A stretch of 38,818 nucleotides of DNA from an uncultured Oscillospiraceae bacterium. GTDB taxonomy: Bacteria; Bacillota; Clostridia; Oscillospirales; Oscillospiraceae. Within the stretch, counting starts at the first letter, position 1. The number at the start of each line of letters is the position of its first letter. The notes beneath the pieces were generated by a model. The model was not told the origin of the DNA and made no database searches. It saw nothing but the letters and a program-made list of their open reading frames with translations. Positions 1 through 7,903 of this stretch are shown one piece after another. A program made the position numbers and the translations under genes. The stretch is from contig CAKUHB010000028.1 of the NCBI GenBank assembly GCA_934655875.1, positions 1 to 38,818 on the forward strand. Reading direction: 5' to 3'.

Positions 1-60
1 GCTCGAACTCGCTACCTCCACCTTGGCAAGGTGGCGCTCTACCGGATGAGCTACACCCGC
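1..60 (-). tRNA. tRNA-Gly (GCC), 3' end cut by window edge
   Basis: Read on the minus strand the gene begins GCGGGTGTAGCTC at position 60. It has a D-arm, a CCACC/GGTGG anticodon stem enclosing TTGCCAA (anticodon GCC), and the start of the T-arm (GAGTTCGAGC). The acceptor 3' strand lies beyond position 1, so the gene is partial only because of the window edge. Confidence 0.93.
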
Positions 61-78
61 ATCTCAAATGCAGGTATA

Positions 79-106
79 ATTATAGCACAGATCCGGGAAA
101 AGTCAA
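79..106 (-). promoter_or_regulatory. sigma-A promoter of tRNA-Gly
   Basis: On the minus strand TTGACT (-35, positions 106-101) and TATAAT (-10, positions 84-79) are separated by 16 nt. The -10 lies about 19 nt before the tRNA 5' end. Confidence 0.75.
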
Positions 107-130
107 GCGAAAAATCAAAAATTATCAAAA

Positions 131-155
131 AAAGAGCAGCCGTCGGCTGCTCTTT
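131..155 (-). terminator. intrinsic terminator after the DUF4097 gene
   Basis: An 11-bp perfect stem (131-141 with 145-155, loop GTC) has A-runs on the left and T-runs on the right, so it can work in both directions. It lies directly after the minus-strand gene ending at 165. Confidence 0.8.
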
Positions 156-164
156 TTGACCGTT

Positions 165-1358
165 CTATTTTCCGTCAGCCCGGACGGTCAGATCGCCGGA
201 GACGGTCTCGGCTGTGATTTTGCACAGCGCTGTGCCGCTGGAAGCCTGGTCGCTCGTGTAGCGGCTGCCGCTCACGGTGTCAAATTCCAGATCGTAGCGG
301 CTGCCCGCCGGCAGCGAGAGTGCCAGATCGCCGCTGACACTGCTGAGGTCGGCTTCCTCCGGGCAGGCGGTGAAGCCGAGGGAGACCGTGCCGGAGACCG
401 TCTCACAGTCAACCGTGCGGCAGCCTGCGGGGTACTGCGACAGCCGGATATCACCGCTGACGGTGCCGAGCTCCAGCTCCTTCACCTGCAGGCCGGGGCC
501 GAGGATATTGCCGCTTGTCGTGCTGACGCTGAGCGTATCGGCAGCGCCGCCCATCAGCTCGACATCCGCCGAGACCGTCTCGACCGAGATGTCCTCCAGC
601 GTTTTCGGCAAAAAGACCGTCAACGTTTTCTCCGGCAGATCCACACTGCCGAAGATCTTCGACTTGCACGGCTGGATGATGAGCTTGCTGCCTCTCACGG
701 TATAGCGCATGCGGTAATCGTCGTTGCTGCCGGTGTAATCCTCCTGTAGGAGGATGCCGTCCTCGTCCGACTCCGTCAGATACACGCCGCCGGACAGCCA
801 GTGGATCTCGACCTCGGTGACGTCAGCGAAGCTGCTGGATGACAGGGCCGCCTCCGTTTCGCCGAAGCCGTCGCGCTCCGCGATCTCATAGTCTCCGGCG
901 TGGTCATAGGTGTAGCTGCCAGCCGAAAGTTGGTTCCAGACCGCATGTCCCGCTGCATAATTCAGCGTGAGCAGCACCAGCAGCACCGCGCCCGCACAGA
1001 TGAGCGCGATCGCCCAGCCGGGAAGACGCTTTTTCTGCTTCGCCGCATCCGACGAGGAAAAGACCTCGGACGCTGCGGGCGGAGCAGGGAAGTCCCGCTT
1101 CTTCTGCGCTTCGCCGGACGGCAGATCTTCCACCGGACGATCCTGCGCGGCCTTCTTGTGCTCATACAGGCCGGAAACATCACCGATGCCGCTGACCGTC
1201 TCGTCATATGCTTCCTGCTCCGTCTTGCCGGACGCGATCAGATCGTCATAGCGGTCGAGCGCGTGCTGCAAGATCTCCTGCCGTACCTCCGCATTGCGGA
1301 TGGTCAGGGCCGCGTCGGCAAAAAGCCTGTTCACATAGGCTTCCAATTGTTCTTTCAT
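165..1358 (-). CDS. HAAS (DUF1700-like) / DUF4097 envelope protein
   Basis: Predicted 397 residues. Residues 1-65 form a helical, charged N-terminal domain of the HAAS/DUF1700 kind (MKEQLEAYVNRLF start, then a GIGD turn). Next comes a low-complexity linker, one transmembrane helix at about 114-135, and a C-terminal half rich in alternating V-S-G-D repeats (TVSGDI, SVSGDL, TVSGSR) typical of DUF4097 beta-helical adhesin-like domains. The ATG at 1358 was chosen because GGAGGAAG precedes it and it overlaps the stop of the upstream PadR gene (ATGA). A longer open frame to 1493 would run through that gene. PadR plus HAAS/DUF4097 pairs are common in Firmicutes and are thought to respond to envelope stress or cell-wall antibiotics. 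The function here is inferred from the family. Confidence 0.85.
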   Translation of the reverse strand: MKEQLEAYVNRLFADAALTIRNAEVRQEILQHALDRYDDLIASGKTEQEAYDETVSGIGDVSGLYEHKKAAQDRPVEDLPSGEAQKKRDFPAPPAASEVFSSSDAAKQKKRLPGWAIALICAGAVLLVLLTLNYAAGHAVWNQLSAGSYTYDHAGDYEIAERDGFGETEAALSSSSFADVTEVEIHWLSGGVYLTESDEDGILLQEDYTGSNDDYRMRYTVRGSKLIIQPCKSKIFGSVDLPEKTLTVFLPKTLEDISVETVSADVELMGGAADTLSVSTTSGNILGPGLQVKELELGTVSGDIRLSQYPAGCRTVDCETVSGTVSLGFTACPEEADLSSVSGDLALSLPAGSRYDLEFDTVSGSRYTSDQASSGTALCKITAETVSGDLTVRADGK

Positions 1359-1687
1359 GCTTCTTCCTCCAATAGTGCGTTCAGAATCCGCACCGTATCC
1401 TTCCATTCCTCCCGCGCCTGCCGGTAGGCTTCGCGGCCCTGCGCGGTGATCTTGTAGTATTTTCTTCGTGCGCCGACAGCTTCGTCCCCCCAATAGGAGG
1501 TGATCAGCCCGCTGTCCTCCAGCCGCCGGAAGGCGGTGTAGAGCGTGGCTTCCTTCAGAACAAATTCTCCGCCGGAGCAGCTTTCCAGTGTTTTGTTGAT
1601 CTCATAGCCATAGCTGTCGCGGTGCATCAGCTGCGCCAGAATGACGGCGTCCGTATGGCCGCGGATCAGATCTGCCCGAATCGACAC
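1355..1687 (-). CDS. PadR family transcriptional regulator
   Basis: Predicted 110 residues, a single winged-helix domain of PadR subfamily-2 size. Characteristic pieces are the start SIRADLIRGHTDAVIL, the EINKTLE helix, FVLKEATLYTAFRRLEDSGLI (recognition helix and wing) and GARRKYYKIT. The start is placed at the GTG at 1687, which has AGGAGG seven bases upstream. An alternative GTG at 1693 sits too close to that site. It is the first gene of a two-gene unit and overlaps the envelope gene by four bases, so the regulator probably controls that gene and itself. A palindrome over its own -35 supports autoregulation. Confidence 0.9.
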   Translation of the reverse strand: MSIRADLIRGHTDAVILAQLMHRDSYGYEINKTLESCSGGEFVLKEATLYTAFRRLEDSGLITSYWGDEAVGARRKYYKITAQGREAYRQAREEWKDTVRILNALLEEEA

Positions 1688-1711
1688 GTGCACACCTCCT
1701 CATCTGCGGTG

Positions 1712-1744
1712 ATTATATCACGATGTACCTCACCTGTCAAGGTA
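1712..1744 (-). promoter_or_regulatory. padR promoter with overlapping operator-like palindrome
   Basis: On the minus strand TTGACA (1740-1735) and TATAAT (1717-1712) are 17 nt apart, a near-perfect sigma-A promoter. TACCT (1726-1730) and AGGTA (1740-1744) form an inverted repeat with a 9-nt spacer centred on the -35 region, suitable as a PadR operator. That PadR binds there is inference. Confidence 0.7.
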
Positions 1745-1811
1745 TATCGACGAATAAAAGGAAGGATATTACACATTACAAAATTTCATGATATACATGC
1801 AAAAATAAAAC

Positions 1812-1840
1812 TTGTCGGCGGCGCGCAGCTGTGATATACT
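1812..1840 (+). promoter_or_regulatory. promoter of the proBAC operon
   Basis: TTGTCG (1812-1817), a 17-nt spacer and TATACT (1835-1840) lie about 30 nt before the proB start. The leader of about 25 nt is too short for a T-box or other large riboswitch. Confidence 0.7.
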
Positions 1841-1871
1841 GCAAGCAAACCACAAAAGAAGGAATCTGTCT

Positions 1872-2648
1872 ATGCGCATTGTTATCAAGATCGGAACCTC
1901 CAGCATCACCCATCCGACCGGACGGCTCAATATCCGGCGGATGGAAGCGTTCTGCAAGGTCCTCAGTGACCTCAAAAATGCCGGGAACGAGGTCATTCTC
2001 GTCTCCTCCGGCGCCATCGCCATGGGCGTCGGCAAGCTGCATCTCGGCCGCCGACCCACGGACGTCCCTACGAAGCAGGCGGCTGCTGCCGTCGGCCAGT
2101 GCGAGCTGATGTATACCTATGACAAGCTCTTCTCGGAATATAACCACACGGTCGCACAGATTCTCCTGACGGCGGACGACATTGACGACGCCGCCCGGCA
2201 CGATAATTTCCAGAACACCATCCAGCGCCTGCTGGAGCTGGACGCGATCCCGATCGTCAATGAAAACGACACGGTCTCTGTTGCCGAGTTCGGCATCGGC
2301 GATAACGACACGCTCTCTGCCATCGTCGCGACGAGCGTGCACGCCGATCTTCTCGTCCTGCTGTCGGATATTGACGGCCTGTATACCGCCGACCCGCATC
2401 AGGATCCCGACGCGAAGCTCCTCGAGTTGGTGCCGGAGCTGACGGACGAGATCTGGCGGCTTGCGGGAGGAAAAGGCTCCGAGCTTGGCACGGGCGGCAT
2501 GAAGACAAAGCTGCAGGCCGCGCAGATCGTGACGCAGGCTGGCACGGATATGATCATTGCCAACGGCGCAAATGTCGAGGGCCTGTACGCCCTGCTCGAC
2601 GGCAAATCCATCGGCACAAGATTTTTGGGAAGGCGGGATCACACATGA
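1872..2648 (+). CDS. proB: glutamate 5-kinase
   Basis: Phosphorylates L-glutamate with ATP to gamma-glutamyl phosphate, the first and normally feedback-controlled step of proline synthesis. The protein is 258 residues and shows the amino-acid-kinase fold: VIKIGTSSI at the N-terminus, VSSGAIAMG near residue 52, a NENDTVS/FGIGDND stretch for glutamate binding, and LLSDIDGLYTADP. It ends directly after the kinase domain (GTRFLGRRDHT), so the C-terminal PUA domain of E. coli-type ProB (about 367 residues) is absent. Many short ProB proteins lack it. The ATG at 1872 has AAGAAGGAA upstream; longer in-frame extension is unsupported. The stop overlaps the proA start (ATGA). Confidence 0.96.
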   Translation: MRIVIKIGTSSITHPTGRLNIRRMEAFCKVLSDLKNAGNEVILVSSGAIAMGVGKLHLGRRPTDVPTKQAAAAVGQCELMYTYDKLFSEYNHTVAQILLTADDIDDAARHDNFQNTIQRLLELDAIPIVNENDTVSVAEFGIGDNDTLSAIVATSVHADLLVLLSDIDGLYTADPHQDPDAKLLELVPELTDEIWRLAGGKGSELGTGGMKTKLQAAQIVTQAGTDMIIANGANVEGLYALLDGKSIGTRFLGRRDHT

Positions 2649-3901
2649 CAACACAGGAGCTGCTGCGCGCAGCCAAAGCGGCCTGCCCGCAGCTGGCTGC
2701 GCTGGAAGAAGCGGAAAAGAATCAGGCGATCTTCGCCATGGCGGACGCGCTGACGGCCAATGCCGCGGCCATTCTCGCGGCCAACGCGCAGGATCTGGAC
2801 GCCGCGCAGGGAAAGATCTCCGACGTCATGCTCGACCGCCTGCGCCTGACGCAGGCACGTATCGAAGCCATGGCGGACGGCATGCGGCAGGTCGCCGCCC
2901 TCCCGGATCCGGTCGGTGAAGTTCTTGCGGAGGTCGTCCGGCCAAACGGTCTGATGATCCGGAAGACGGCTGTCCCCATGGGCGTCGTCGCGATCATCTA
3001 TGAGAGCCGCCCGAACGTCACCTCCGACGCGGCGGTGCTGGCCCTCAAGAGCGGCAATGTCTGTGTCCTGCGCTGCGGCAAGGAAGCGCACCGCTCCGCA
3101 GCCGCCATCGTGGCGGCCATGCACAGCGGCTTGCAGGCGGCAGGACTCCCGGCGGAGTTCGTGAACCTTGTCGAGGACACGAGCCGCGAAAGCGCGCACG
3201 AGCTGATGACGGCCAACGGCCTTGTCGACCTGCTGATCCCGCGCGGCGGCGCGGGTCTGATCCGCGCCTGCGTCGAATCGGCGACGGTTCCGTGCATCGA
3301 GACCGGCACCGGCATCTGCCACGTCTATGTAGACCGCGACGCAGATCTGGAAAAGGCCGTGAATATCATCGAAAACGCCAAAACCAGCCGCCCGTCGGTC
3401 TGCAATGCGGAGGAAGTGGCCATTGTCCACGCGGAGATCGCGCCCAAATTCCTCCCGATGCTCAAAAAGCGGCTGGTGGACGACCGTATTGCGGCCGGAA
3501 AACCGCCGGTCGAGCTGCGGCTGGACGAAGCCGCGCAGGCGATCATCCCCGGCATGCCCGCGGGCGAACGCGATTTTGATACCGAGTTCCTGGACTATAT
3601 CCTCGCCGTCAGGACGGTCTCCAGCGCGGATGAAGCCATCCGGCACATTGCCGCCCATTCGACCCACCACTCTGACGCCATCATCACCGAAAACCCGCAG
3701 ACCGCGAAGCAGTTCACCCGGCTGGTCGACAGCGCGGCGGTCTACGTGAACGCGTCCACCCGCTTTACCGACGGCGGCGAGTTCGGCCTTGGCTGCGAGA
3801 TGGGCATTTCCACGCAGAAGCTGCACGCCCGCGGCCCGATGGGCCTGCGGGAGCTGACCACCTATAAATACATCGTCACCGGCGACGGTCAGACGCGATA
3901 A
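2645..3901 (+). CDS. proA: gamma-glutamyl phosphate reductase
   Basis: Reduces gamma-glutamyl phosphate to glutamate-5-semialdehyde with NADPH. It is 418 residues, the normal ProA length, with an aldehyde-dehydrogenase-like fold. Visible marks are VPMGVVAIIYESRPNVT (111-126), the nucleotide-binding segment with IPRGG (198-202), the catalytic cysteine in SRPSVCNAEE (Cys253) and the C-terminal FGLGCEMGIST. It starts inside the proB stop, which points to translational coupling; the two enzymes are known to work as a complex that protects the labile acyl phosphate. Confidence 0.97.
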   Translation: MTTQELLRAAKAACPQLAALEEAEKNQAIFAMADALTANAAAILAANAQDLDAAQGKISDVMLDRLRLTQARIEAMADGMRQVAALPDPVGEVLAEVVRPNGLMIRKTAVPMGVVAIIYESRPNVTSDAAVLALKSGNVCVLRCGKEAHRSAAAIVAAMHSGLQAAGLPAEFVNLVEDTSRESAHELMTANGLVDLLIPRGGAGLIRACVESATVPCIETGTGICHVYVDRDADLEKAVNIIENAKTSRPSVCNAEEVAIVHAEIAPKFLPMLKKRLVDDRIAAGKPPVELRLDEAAQAIIPGMPAGERDFDTEFLDYILAVRTVSSADEAIRHIAAHSTHHSDAIITENPQTAKQFTRLVDSAAVYVNASTRFTDGGEFGLGCEMGISTQKLHARGPMGLRELTTYKYIVTGDGQTR

Positions 3902-3913
3902 GGAGGAATATTC

Positions 3914-4720
3914 ATGGCGACCTATCAGATGGGCTTTCTCGGCGTCGGTAATATGGGCGGCGCACTGGCGGAAGCCGCCGCGCAGAGCGGCGCATCCATG
4001 CTGCTGACGAACCGGACACAGCTCAAGGCAGAGGTTCTGGCCGAACGGCTGGGCTGCCGCGCCGGGACAAACCGCGAAGCGGCGGAGCAGTGCGAGTATC
4101 TGTTCCTCGGTGTCAAGCCGCAGATGCTGCCGGATCTGCTGGCTGAGCTGAAGCCGGTTCTCGCTGCGCGGACAGACCGCTTTGTCCTTGTCTCCATGGC
4201 GGCCGGCGTCCGCATTGCGACGATCAAAAAGCAGCTGGGCATCGACTGCCCGGTCGTGCGCATTATGCCGAACCTGCCGGTCTCACTCGGCGCGGGCGTC
4301 GTGCTGATCGCGCCGGACGGCCTTGCCACGGCAGACGAGCTGGACACGCTTGAAAAGTACCTTGCAGGCGCAGGTCTCTGCATGCGCATGCCGGAGGAGA
4401 AGATCGACGCCGGAAGCGCCGTCTCCGGCTGCGGCCCGGCGTATGTCTATCTGTTTCTCGACGCGCTGGCCAACGGCGGCGTGAGCTGCGGCCTGCCGTA
4501 CGGGCAGGCGCTTGCACTGGCTGCGCAGACGCTCATCGGCGCGTCTCGCATGGCGCTCGAATCCGGCCGCCATCCCGGCAAGCTCCAGTCCGAAGTGTGC
4601 AGCCCCGGCGGCACGACCATCGCGGGCGTCCGTGCGCTGGAAGAGCACAACTTCCGCGCCGCCGCCATGGACGCCGTCATCGCCGCCTATGAACGGACTC
4701 TGGAGCTGGCGAAGGACTAA
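3914..4720 (+). CDS. proC: pyrroline-5-carboxylate reductase
   Basis: Catalyses the last step of proline synthesis, NAD(P)H-dependent reduction of pyrroline-5-carboxylate. It has 268 residues, with an N-terminal Rossmann motif GVGNMGG (10-16), the middle segment VRIMPNLPVSLGAG, and the C-terminal dimer/substrate helix region SGCGPAYVYLFLDAL followed by SPGGTTIAGV. AAGGAGG lies about eight bases before the ATG. The gap to proA is 12 bp, so the three genes read as one operon holding the complete pathway from glutamate. Confidence 0.97.
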   Translation: MATYQMGFLGVGNMGGALAEAAAQSGASMLLTNRTQLKAEVLAERLGCRAGTNREAAEQCEYLFLGVKPQMLPDLLAELKPVLAARTDRFVLVSMAAGVRIATIKKQLGIDCPVVRIMPNLPVSLGAGVVLIAPDGLATADELDTLEKYLAGAGLCMRMPEEKIDAGSAVSGCGPAYVYLFLDALANGGVSCGLPYGQALALAAQTLIGASRMALESGRHPGKLQSEVCSPGGTTIAGVRALEEHNFRAAAMDAVIAAYERTLELAKD

Positions 4721-4745
4721 AAAAGGCACGGCTGCATAATCGTTC

Positions 4746-4775
4746 ATGGAGCGTATCGGTACCGATACGCTCCAT
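4746..4775 (+). terminator. terminator after proC (30-nt perfect palindrome)
   Basis: Each half (4746-4760 and 4761-4775) is the exact reverse complement of the other, followed by TTTCTC. It lies 25 bp past proC and probably ends the operon. Confidence 0.7.
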
Positions 4776-4789
4776 TTCTCATGCCACTT

Positions 4790-4896
4790 GGCTCTCCCTC
4801 TGGGAGAGCTGTCGCCGCAGGCGACTGAGAGGGTCTTGCAGCATATACCCTTTCCGTCTTCGCTTTGCTCGGCCACCCTCTCCCAAGGGGAGAGGC
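4790..4896. repeat. nested-palindrome intergenic repeat (MITE/REP-like)
   Basis: The element opens with GGCTCTCCC-TCT-GGGAGAGC and closes with CCTCTCCC-AAG-GGGAGAGGC, giving self-complementary ends that are also inverted with respect to each other. Inside are a second hairpin (GTCGCC-GCA-GGCGAC) and paired GAGAGGGTC/CACCCTC segments. It has the same general architecture as the elements at 20.5 and 25.2 kb but a different sequence. It is non-coding. Confidence 0.6.
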
Positions 4897-4930
4897 AAAG
4901 GCCCGGCTGCAACTGCAGCCGGGCCTTTTT
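4897..4930. terminator. bidirectional terminator between proC and acsB
   Basis: AAAGGCCCGGCTGCA (4897-4911) pairs with 4914-4928 and is flanked by A-rich and T-rich sequence on the respective sides. It directly follows the 3' end of acsB on the minus strand. Confidence 0.8.
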
Positions 4931-4943
4931 ACATTGGATGAAA

Positions 4944-7085
4944 TCAGATGTCCAGCGGATCCATGCCGAGAACGGGGTGGCCGACCTCGGAGAGGAAGGT
5001 CATCAGTTCTTCCGGATCGCCGTTCGGGCAGTTGGTCTCGTCAGCGACCATATCGGCGAAGTTGTCGATATCGTACATATCCTTGGCAGTCTCGTTGAGC
5101 TTGTCGCGGATCTGATCCTTCAGCTCCTTCGGCAGCCAGACCAAACGGCCAACGCCGCCCTCGGCCTTGAGGAACTTGTGGGAAGCGATGTAGTGCTTGC
5201 CGTGGCCCATGAAGCCCGGGGTCTGCACACCGCCGCCGGTCATGGAAGCCATCTCGGAGAAGGTCATGCCGAGCGGGGTGATGCCTGCATATTCACGGCA
5301 GGTGATGACGACGCCCATCGAGCACGGCTCGATGCCGCAGATGCACTCGAAGCAGCCGCAGGAGGTCATCGGATCCTCGAGCAGGGAGTACAGCGTGACG
5401 TGCTCCAGCGCGCCGTGCGAATACTCGGCGACAGCCTCGTCAACGTCTTCGTAGCGGCCGGTGCGCTCGTCGATGCAGCGCTCCTTGGTGACGACTTGGC
5501 ACGGGCCCTGTGGGTCGAGCTCGTTGGTCGCCTTCGCGTCCAGCCAGGAAACTGCGCCGCAGAGGCCCAGACGTTCCGGGGTGACGATGCAGACGTGGCT
5601 CGGGGAGAACGCCTGGCACATGATGCAGGAATAGAAGACCGGCACGGACTCGTCGGTCATGCTCTTCAGACGCTCGTCGCGCTTGTCGAACACTTCGTTG
5701 GCGTGCTTGCGCAGAGCGGCGTTCGGTTCGTCGCCGACGACGATGCGGACCTGGCACTTGTCAACGACGGTGTCAAATTCGGACTTGATCTTGGCGTACA
5801 GAACTTCGCCGATGTGCTTGAACTTGAAGCCGGCTTCGAAGTCTGCCTTGCTGATACGGACACGGATCATGTCGCGCTGGCCGGTGTGCATGAGACCTTC
5901 CACGCAGTTGAGGAAGGAGTGGATCTTACGCTCGAAGACCGGCTCAAAGTCGGGCTGCATGGCCTTGCCTGCGACCTCGACGGTGTAGCTCATGGAGATC
6001 TTGGAGCCGACCGGGATCTCGTCGATCTCGGGGCCTTCGACCACGATCTTGTGATCCTCGACCTCGGAAGCGTCCTTGGTGGTGACCAGCTCGAAGCAGT
6101 CCTTGCGGGAGCCGTCGATCTCGACCTGCATGTCGCCCTTACGGATGATCTCGCCCTCGAATGCGGAGGAGAAGGAGACCGGAATGTCGATCTTTGTGAT
6201 CTTCAGCTTGATGCCGCGGGCCTCGATGGAGGTGTCGATCCAGTCCTTGGTGTCATCATAGATGATGAGGGACTTCGGAACGGCCCACATATCGTCGTGG
6301 TCGTTGGTGATGACCGGGAAGCCCAGCTTGATCGCGCCGGCGCCGCAGGCGACGGTGATATCGTTGACCGGCTTGTACGCGTTGACGAACGCGTTGATGC
6401 GGTCGAAGGTGTACTTGTGGAAGCCCTCGACGTCGCCCGGCTGGATGGCGCCGAAGATCATGGCCGCGCGCACGACCAGGGAGATGACGTGACCGACGGA
6501 CCAGATCTCCTCGCCGACCGGAACGACACGGACGGGGAAGCTCATGGAAAGACCGGCCTCGACAGCCTGCTCGATGATGCCGCCGATCAGGAACACGAAG
6601 ATACCGCGGGACTGATAGCCCTTGATGGTCTCAACCGCTTCCTCGGTGGACGGAGCCGGCCCGATCATGACGACGAAGCCGGGGATATCGCCGGTGACAA
6701 GGGGAACGCCCAGCTCACGCACTTCCGCGTCGGTGAAGTGGCCGTGGTAGTTCGTGCCCTCGTACGGGGTCTGGGTCTTGACATACTTGCACGCTTCGAT
6801 CATCTCAGCGGCGATGGCGGTGCCGACGCCGGACTGGAAGATGGAGTGGGTGCGCGGCTCGCGGAGCATCATGGCCTTGACGTCAGCCAGAGCGTCCTGC
6901 AATTCGCCGGTGGTGGTGACCTTCTTGCCGATGTACGCATAGATACAGGCGCAGAAGTAAGCGGTGGAGGGAAGGGTGAGGGGGGCGTCACGGCCGACCT
7001 CGGCCACGATTTTGTTAACTTCTTCCTCGGCCTTGGCGAACATCTCGTCAGAGCCGTCGAAGACGCGGTTAAACAATGTCTTCAT
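4944..7085 (-). CDS. acsB: CO-methylating acetyl-CoA synthase, CODH/ACS complex
   Basis: Joins CO, a methyl group from the corrinoid protein and CoA into acetyl-CoA at the Ni-Ni-[4Fe-4S] A-cluster. It is 713 residues, usual for bacterial AcsB. A-cluster ligands are seen as Cys487, Cys490, Cys499 and Cys509 (CIMC...C...C) and Cys576-Gly-Cys578 (SCGCFE). The intervals 3, 9, 10, 67 and 2 are the same as in Moorella AcsB (506, 509, 518, 528, 595, 597). The ATG at 7085 has GAAAGGAATG upstream; the open frame extends to 7358 but that part overlaps cooC. It is the third gene of the cooS-cooC-acsB unit. The corrinoid protein and methyltransferase genes (acsCDE) are not beside it. Confidence 0.97.
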   Translation of the reverse strand: MKTLFNRVFDGSDEMFAKAEEEVNKIVAEVGRDAPLTLPSTAYFCACIYAYIGKKVTTTGELQDALADVKAMMLREPRTHSIFQSGVGTAIAAEMIEACKYVKTQTPYEGTNYHGHFTDAEVRELGVPLVTGDIPGFVVMIGPAPSTEEAVETIKGYQSRGIFVFLIGGIIEQAVEAGLSMSFPVRVVPVGEEIWSVGHVISLVVRAAMIFGAIQPGDVEGFHKYTFDRINAFVNAYKPVNDITVACGAGAIKLGFPVITNDHDDMWAVPKSLIIYDDTKDWIDTSIEARGIKLKITKIDIPVSFSSAFEGEIIRKGDMQVEIDGSRKDCFELVTTKDASEVEDHKIVVEGPEIDEIPVGSKISMSYTVEVAGKAMQPDFEPVFERKIHSFLNCVEGLMHTGQRDMIRVRISKADFEAGFKFKHIGEVLYAKIKSEFDTVVDKCQVRIVVGDEPNAALRKHANEVFDKRDERLKSMTDESVPVFYSCIMCQAFSPSHVCIVTPERLGLCGAVSWLDAKATNELDPQGPCQVVTKERCIDERTGRYEDVDEAVAEYSHGALEHVTLYSLLEDPMTSCGCFECICGIEPCSMGVVITCREYAGITPLGMTFSEMASMTGGGVQTPGFMGHGKHYIASHKFLKAEGGVGRLVWLPKELKDQIRDKLNETAKDMYDIDNFADMVADETNCPNGDPEELMTFLSEVGHPVLGMDPLDI

Positions 7086-7107
7086 TGTGGTTTCATTCCT
7101 TTCAGAT

Positions 7108-7875
7108 TCATTCTTTGGCGTCGATGGCAGCCTTGATGGCGCGGATCTCCTCCAGCGCTTCGGGGCTGCAGTCGTAGGGCGAAAGGCCTTTGCGGTCCGC
7201 ATCGATGACGGTGGGACTGTAGCTGATAAAACCAAGCAGATCTTCCGCCGGGATCCGGCTTCTGATAAATTCACGGTCAGACTCGTCGCGGATCTTGTTG
7301 GCCACAACGCGCACCTTGGTGATGCCGATGTCGGCTGCAAGCTCCTTGATGCGCACATAGGTCTGCACGCTTCTCGCGCCCGGCTCGATGACCACGATGA
7401 ACTGATCCATCATGCTGGCCGTGCCGCGGCCGAGGTGCTCCAGCCCCGCTTCCATGTCCATGATGACGACGTCGTCCTTGCGGAAGACCAGATTCGTCAT
7501 GATCGCCTTGAGCATGACATGCTCCGGGCAGACGCAGCCGGTGCCGCCGGTGTCGACCGTGCCCATGACAAGAAGCTTGACGCCGTGGATCTCCTTGGCG
7601 AGCTTGTCGGGCAGGTCGGAGACGTCAGGGTTCAGCTTGTAGAAGCTGTTCTGATCGTTCGCGCCGGTGCGCTCTTTTGCGAGCTGCTTCATTTTGGAGA
7701 CAGGGACAATGGAATTGACCTCTTCCTCGCTCAGGCCCAGGGCAAGCCCCAGATTGGCGTCGGGATCGACGTCGGCGGCGAGGACCGTGCGCCCTTCGTC
7801 GGCATACAGCCGCGCGAGGGTGGAGGCCAGCGTCGTCTTGCCGACGCCGCCCTTGCCGGTGATAGCTACTTTCAT
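7108..7875 (-). CDS. cooC: CooC-type nickel-insertion ATPase for CODH/ACS
   Basis: A MinD/ParA-like P-loop ATPase of 255 residues that matures carbon monoxide dehydrogenase by delivering nickel. The deviant Walker A is GKGGVGKTT (7-15), followed by ADVDPDANLG (35-43). A CxC pair (Cys114, Cys116 in TGCVCPEH) matches the metal-binding cysteines at the CooC dimer interface, and VVIMDMEAG is the Walker B region. It lies between cooS and acsB with gaps of 28 and 22 bp, the usual place in clostridial clusters. In acetogens the same gene is sometimes called acsF. Confidence 0.95.
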   Translation of the reverse strand: MKVAITGKGGVGKTTLASTLARLYADEGRTVLAADVDPDANLGLALGLSEEEVNSIVPVSKMKQLAKERTGANDQNSFYKLNPDVSDLPDKLAKEIHGVKLLVMGTVDTGGTGCVCPEHVMLKAIMTNLVFRKDDVVIMDMEAGLEHLGRGTASMMDQFIVVIEPGARSVQTYVRIKELAADIGITKVRVVANKIRDESDREFIRSRIPAEDLLGFISYSPTVIDADRKGLSPYDCSPEALEEIRAIKAAIDAKE

Positions 7876-7903
7876 AATTGGTAAAGACCCTCCGGGAGAA
7901 AGC

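Noticed and set aside
1841..1871. T-box or other riboswitch before proB
   Set aside because: The leader from the predicted start site to the ATG is only about 25 nt.
4746..7136. 796-codon plus-strand frame over acsB, and similar long frames at 7667-9790, 10600-13026, 14040-16181 and 16178-18400
   Set aside because: They lie antisense to well-identified genes in GC-rich DNA; their translations are low-complexity mirror images with no recognisable domains or ribosome binding sites.
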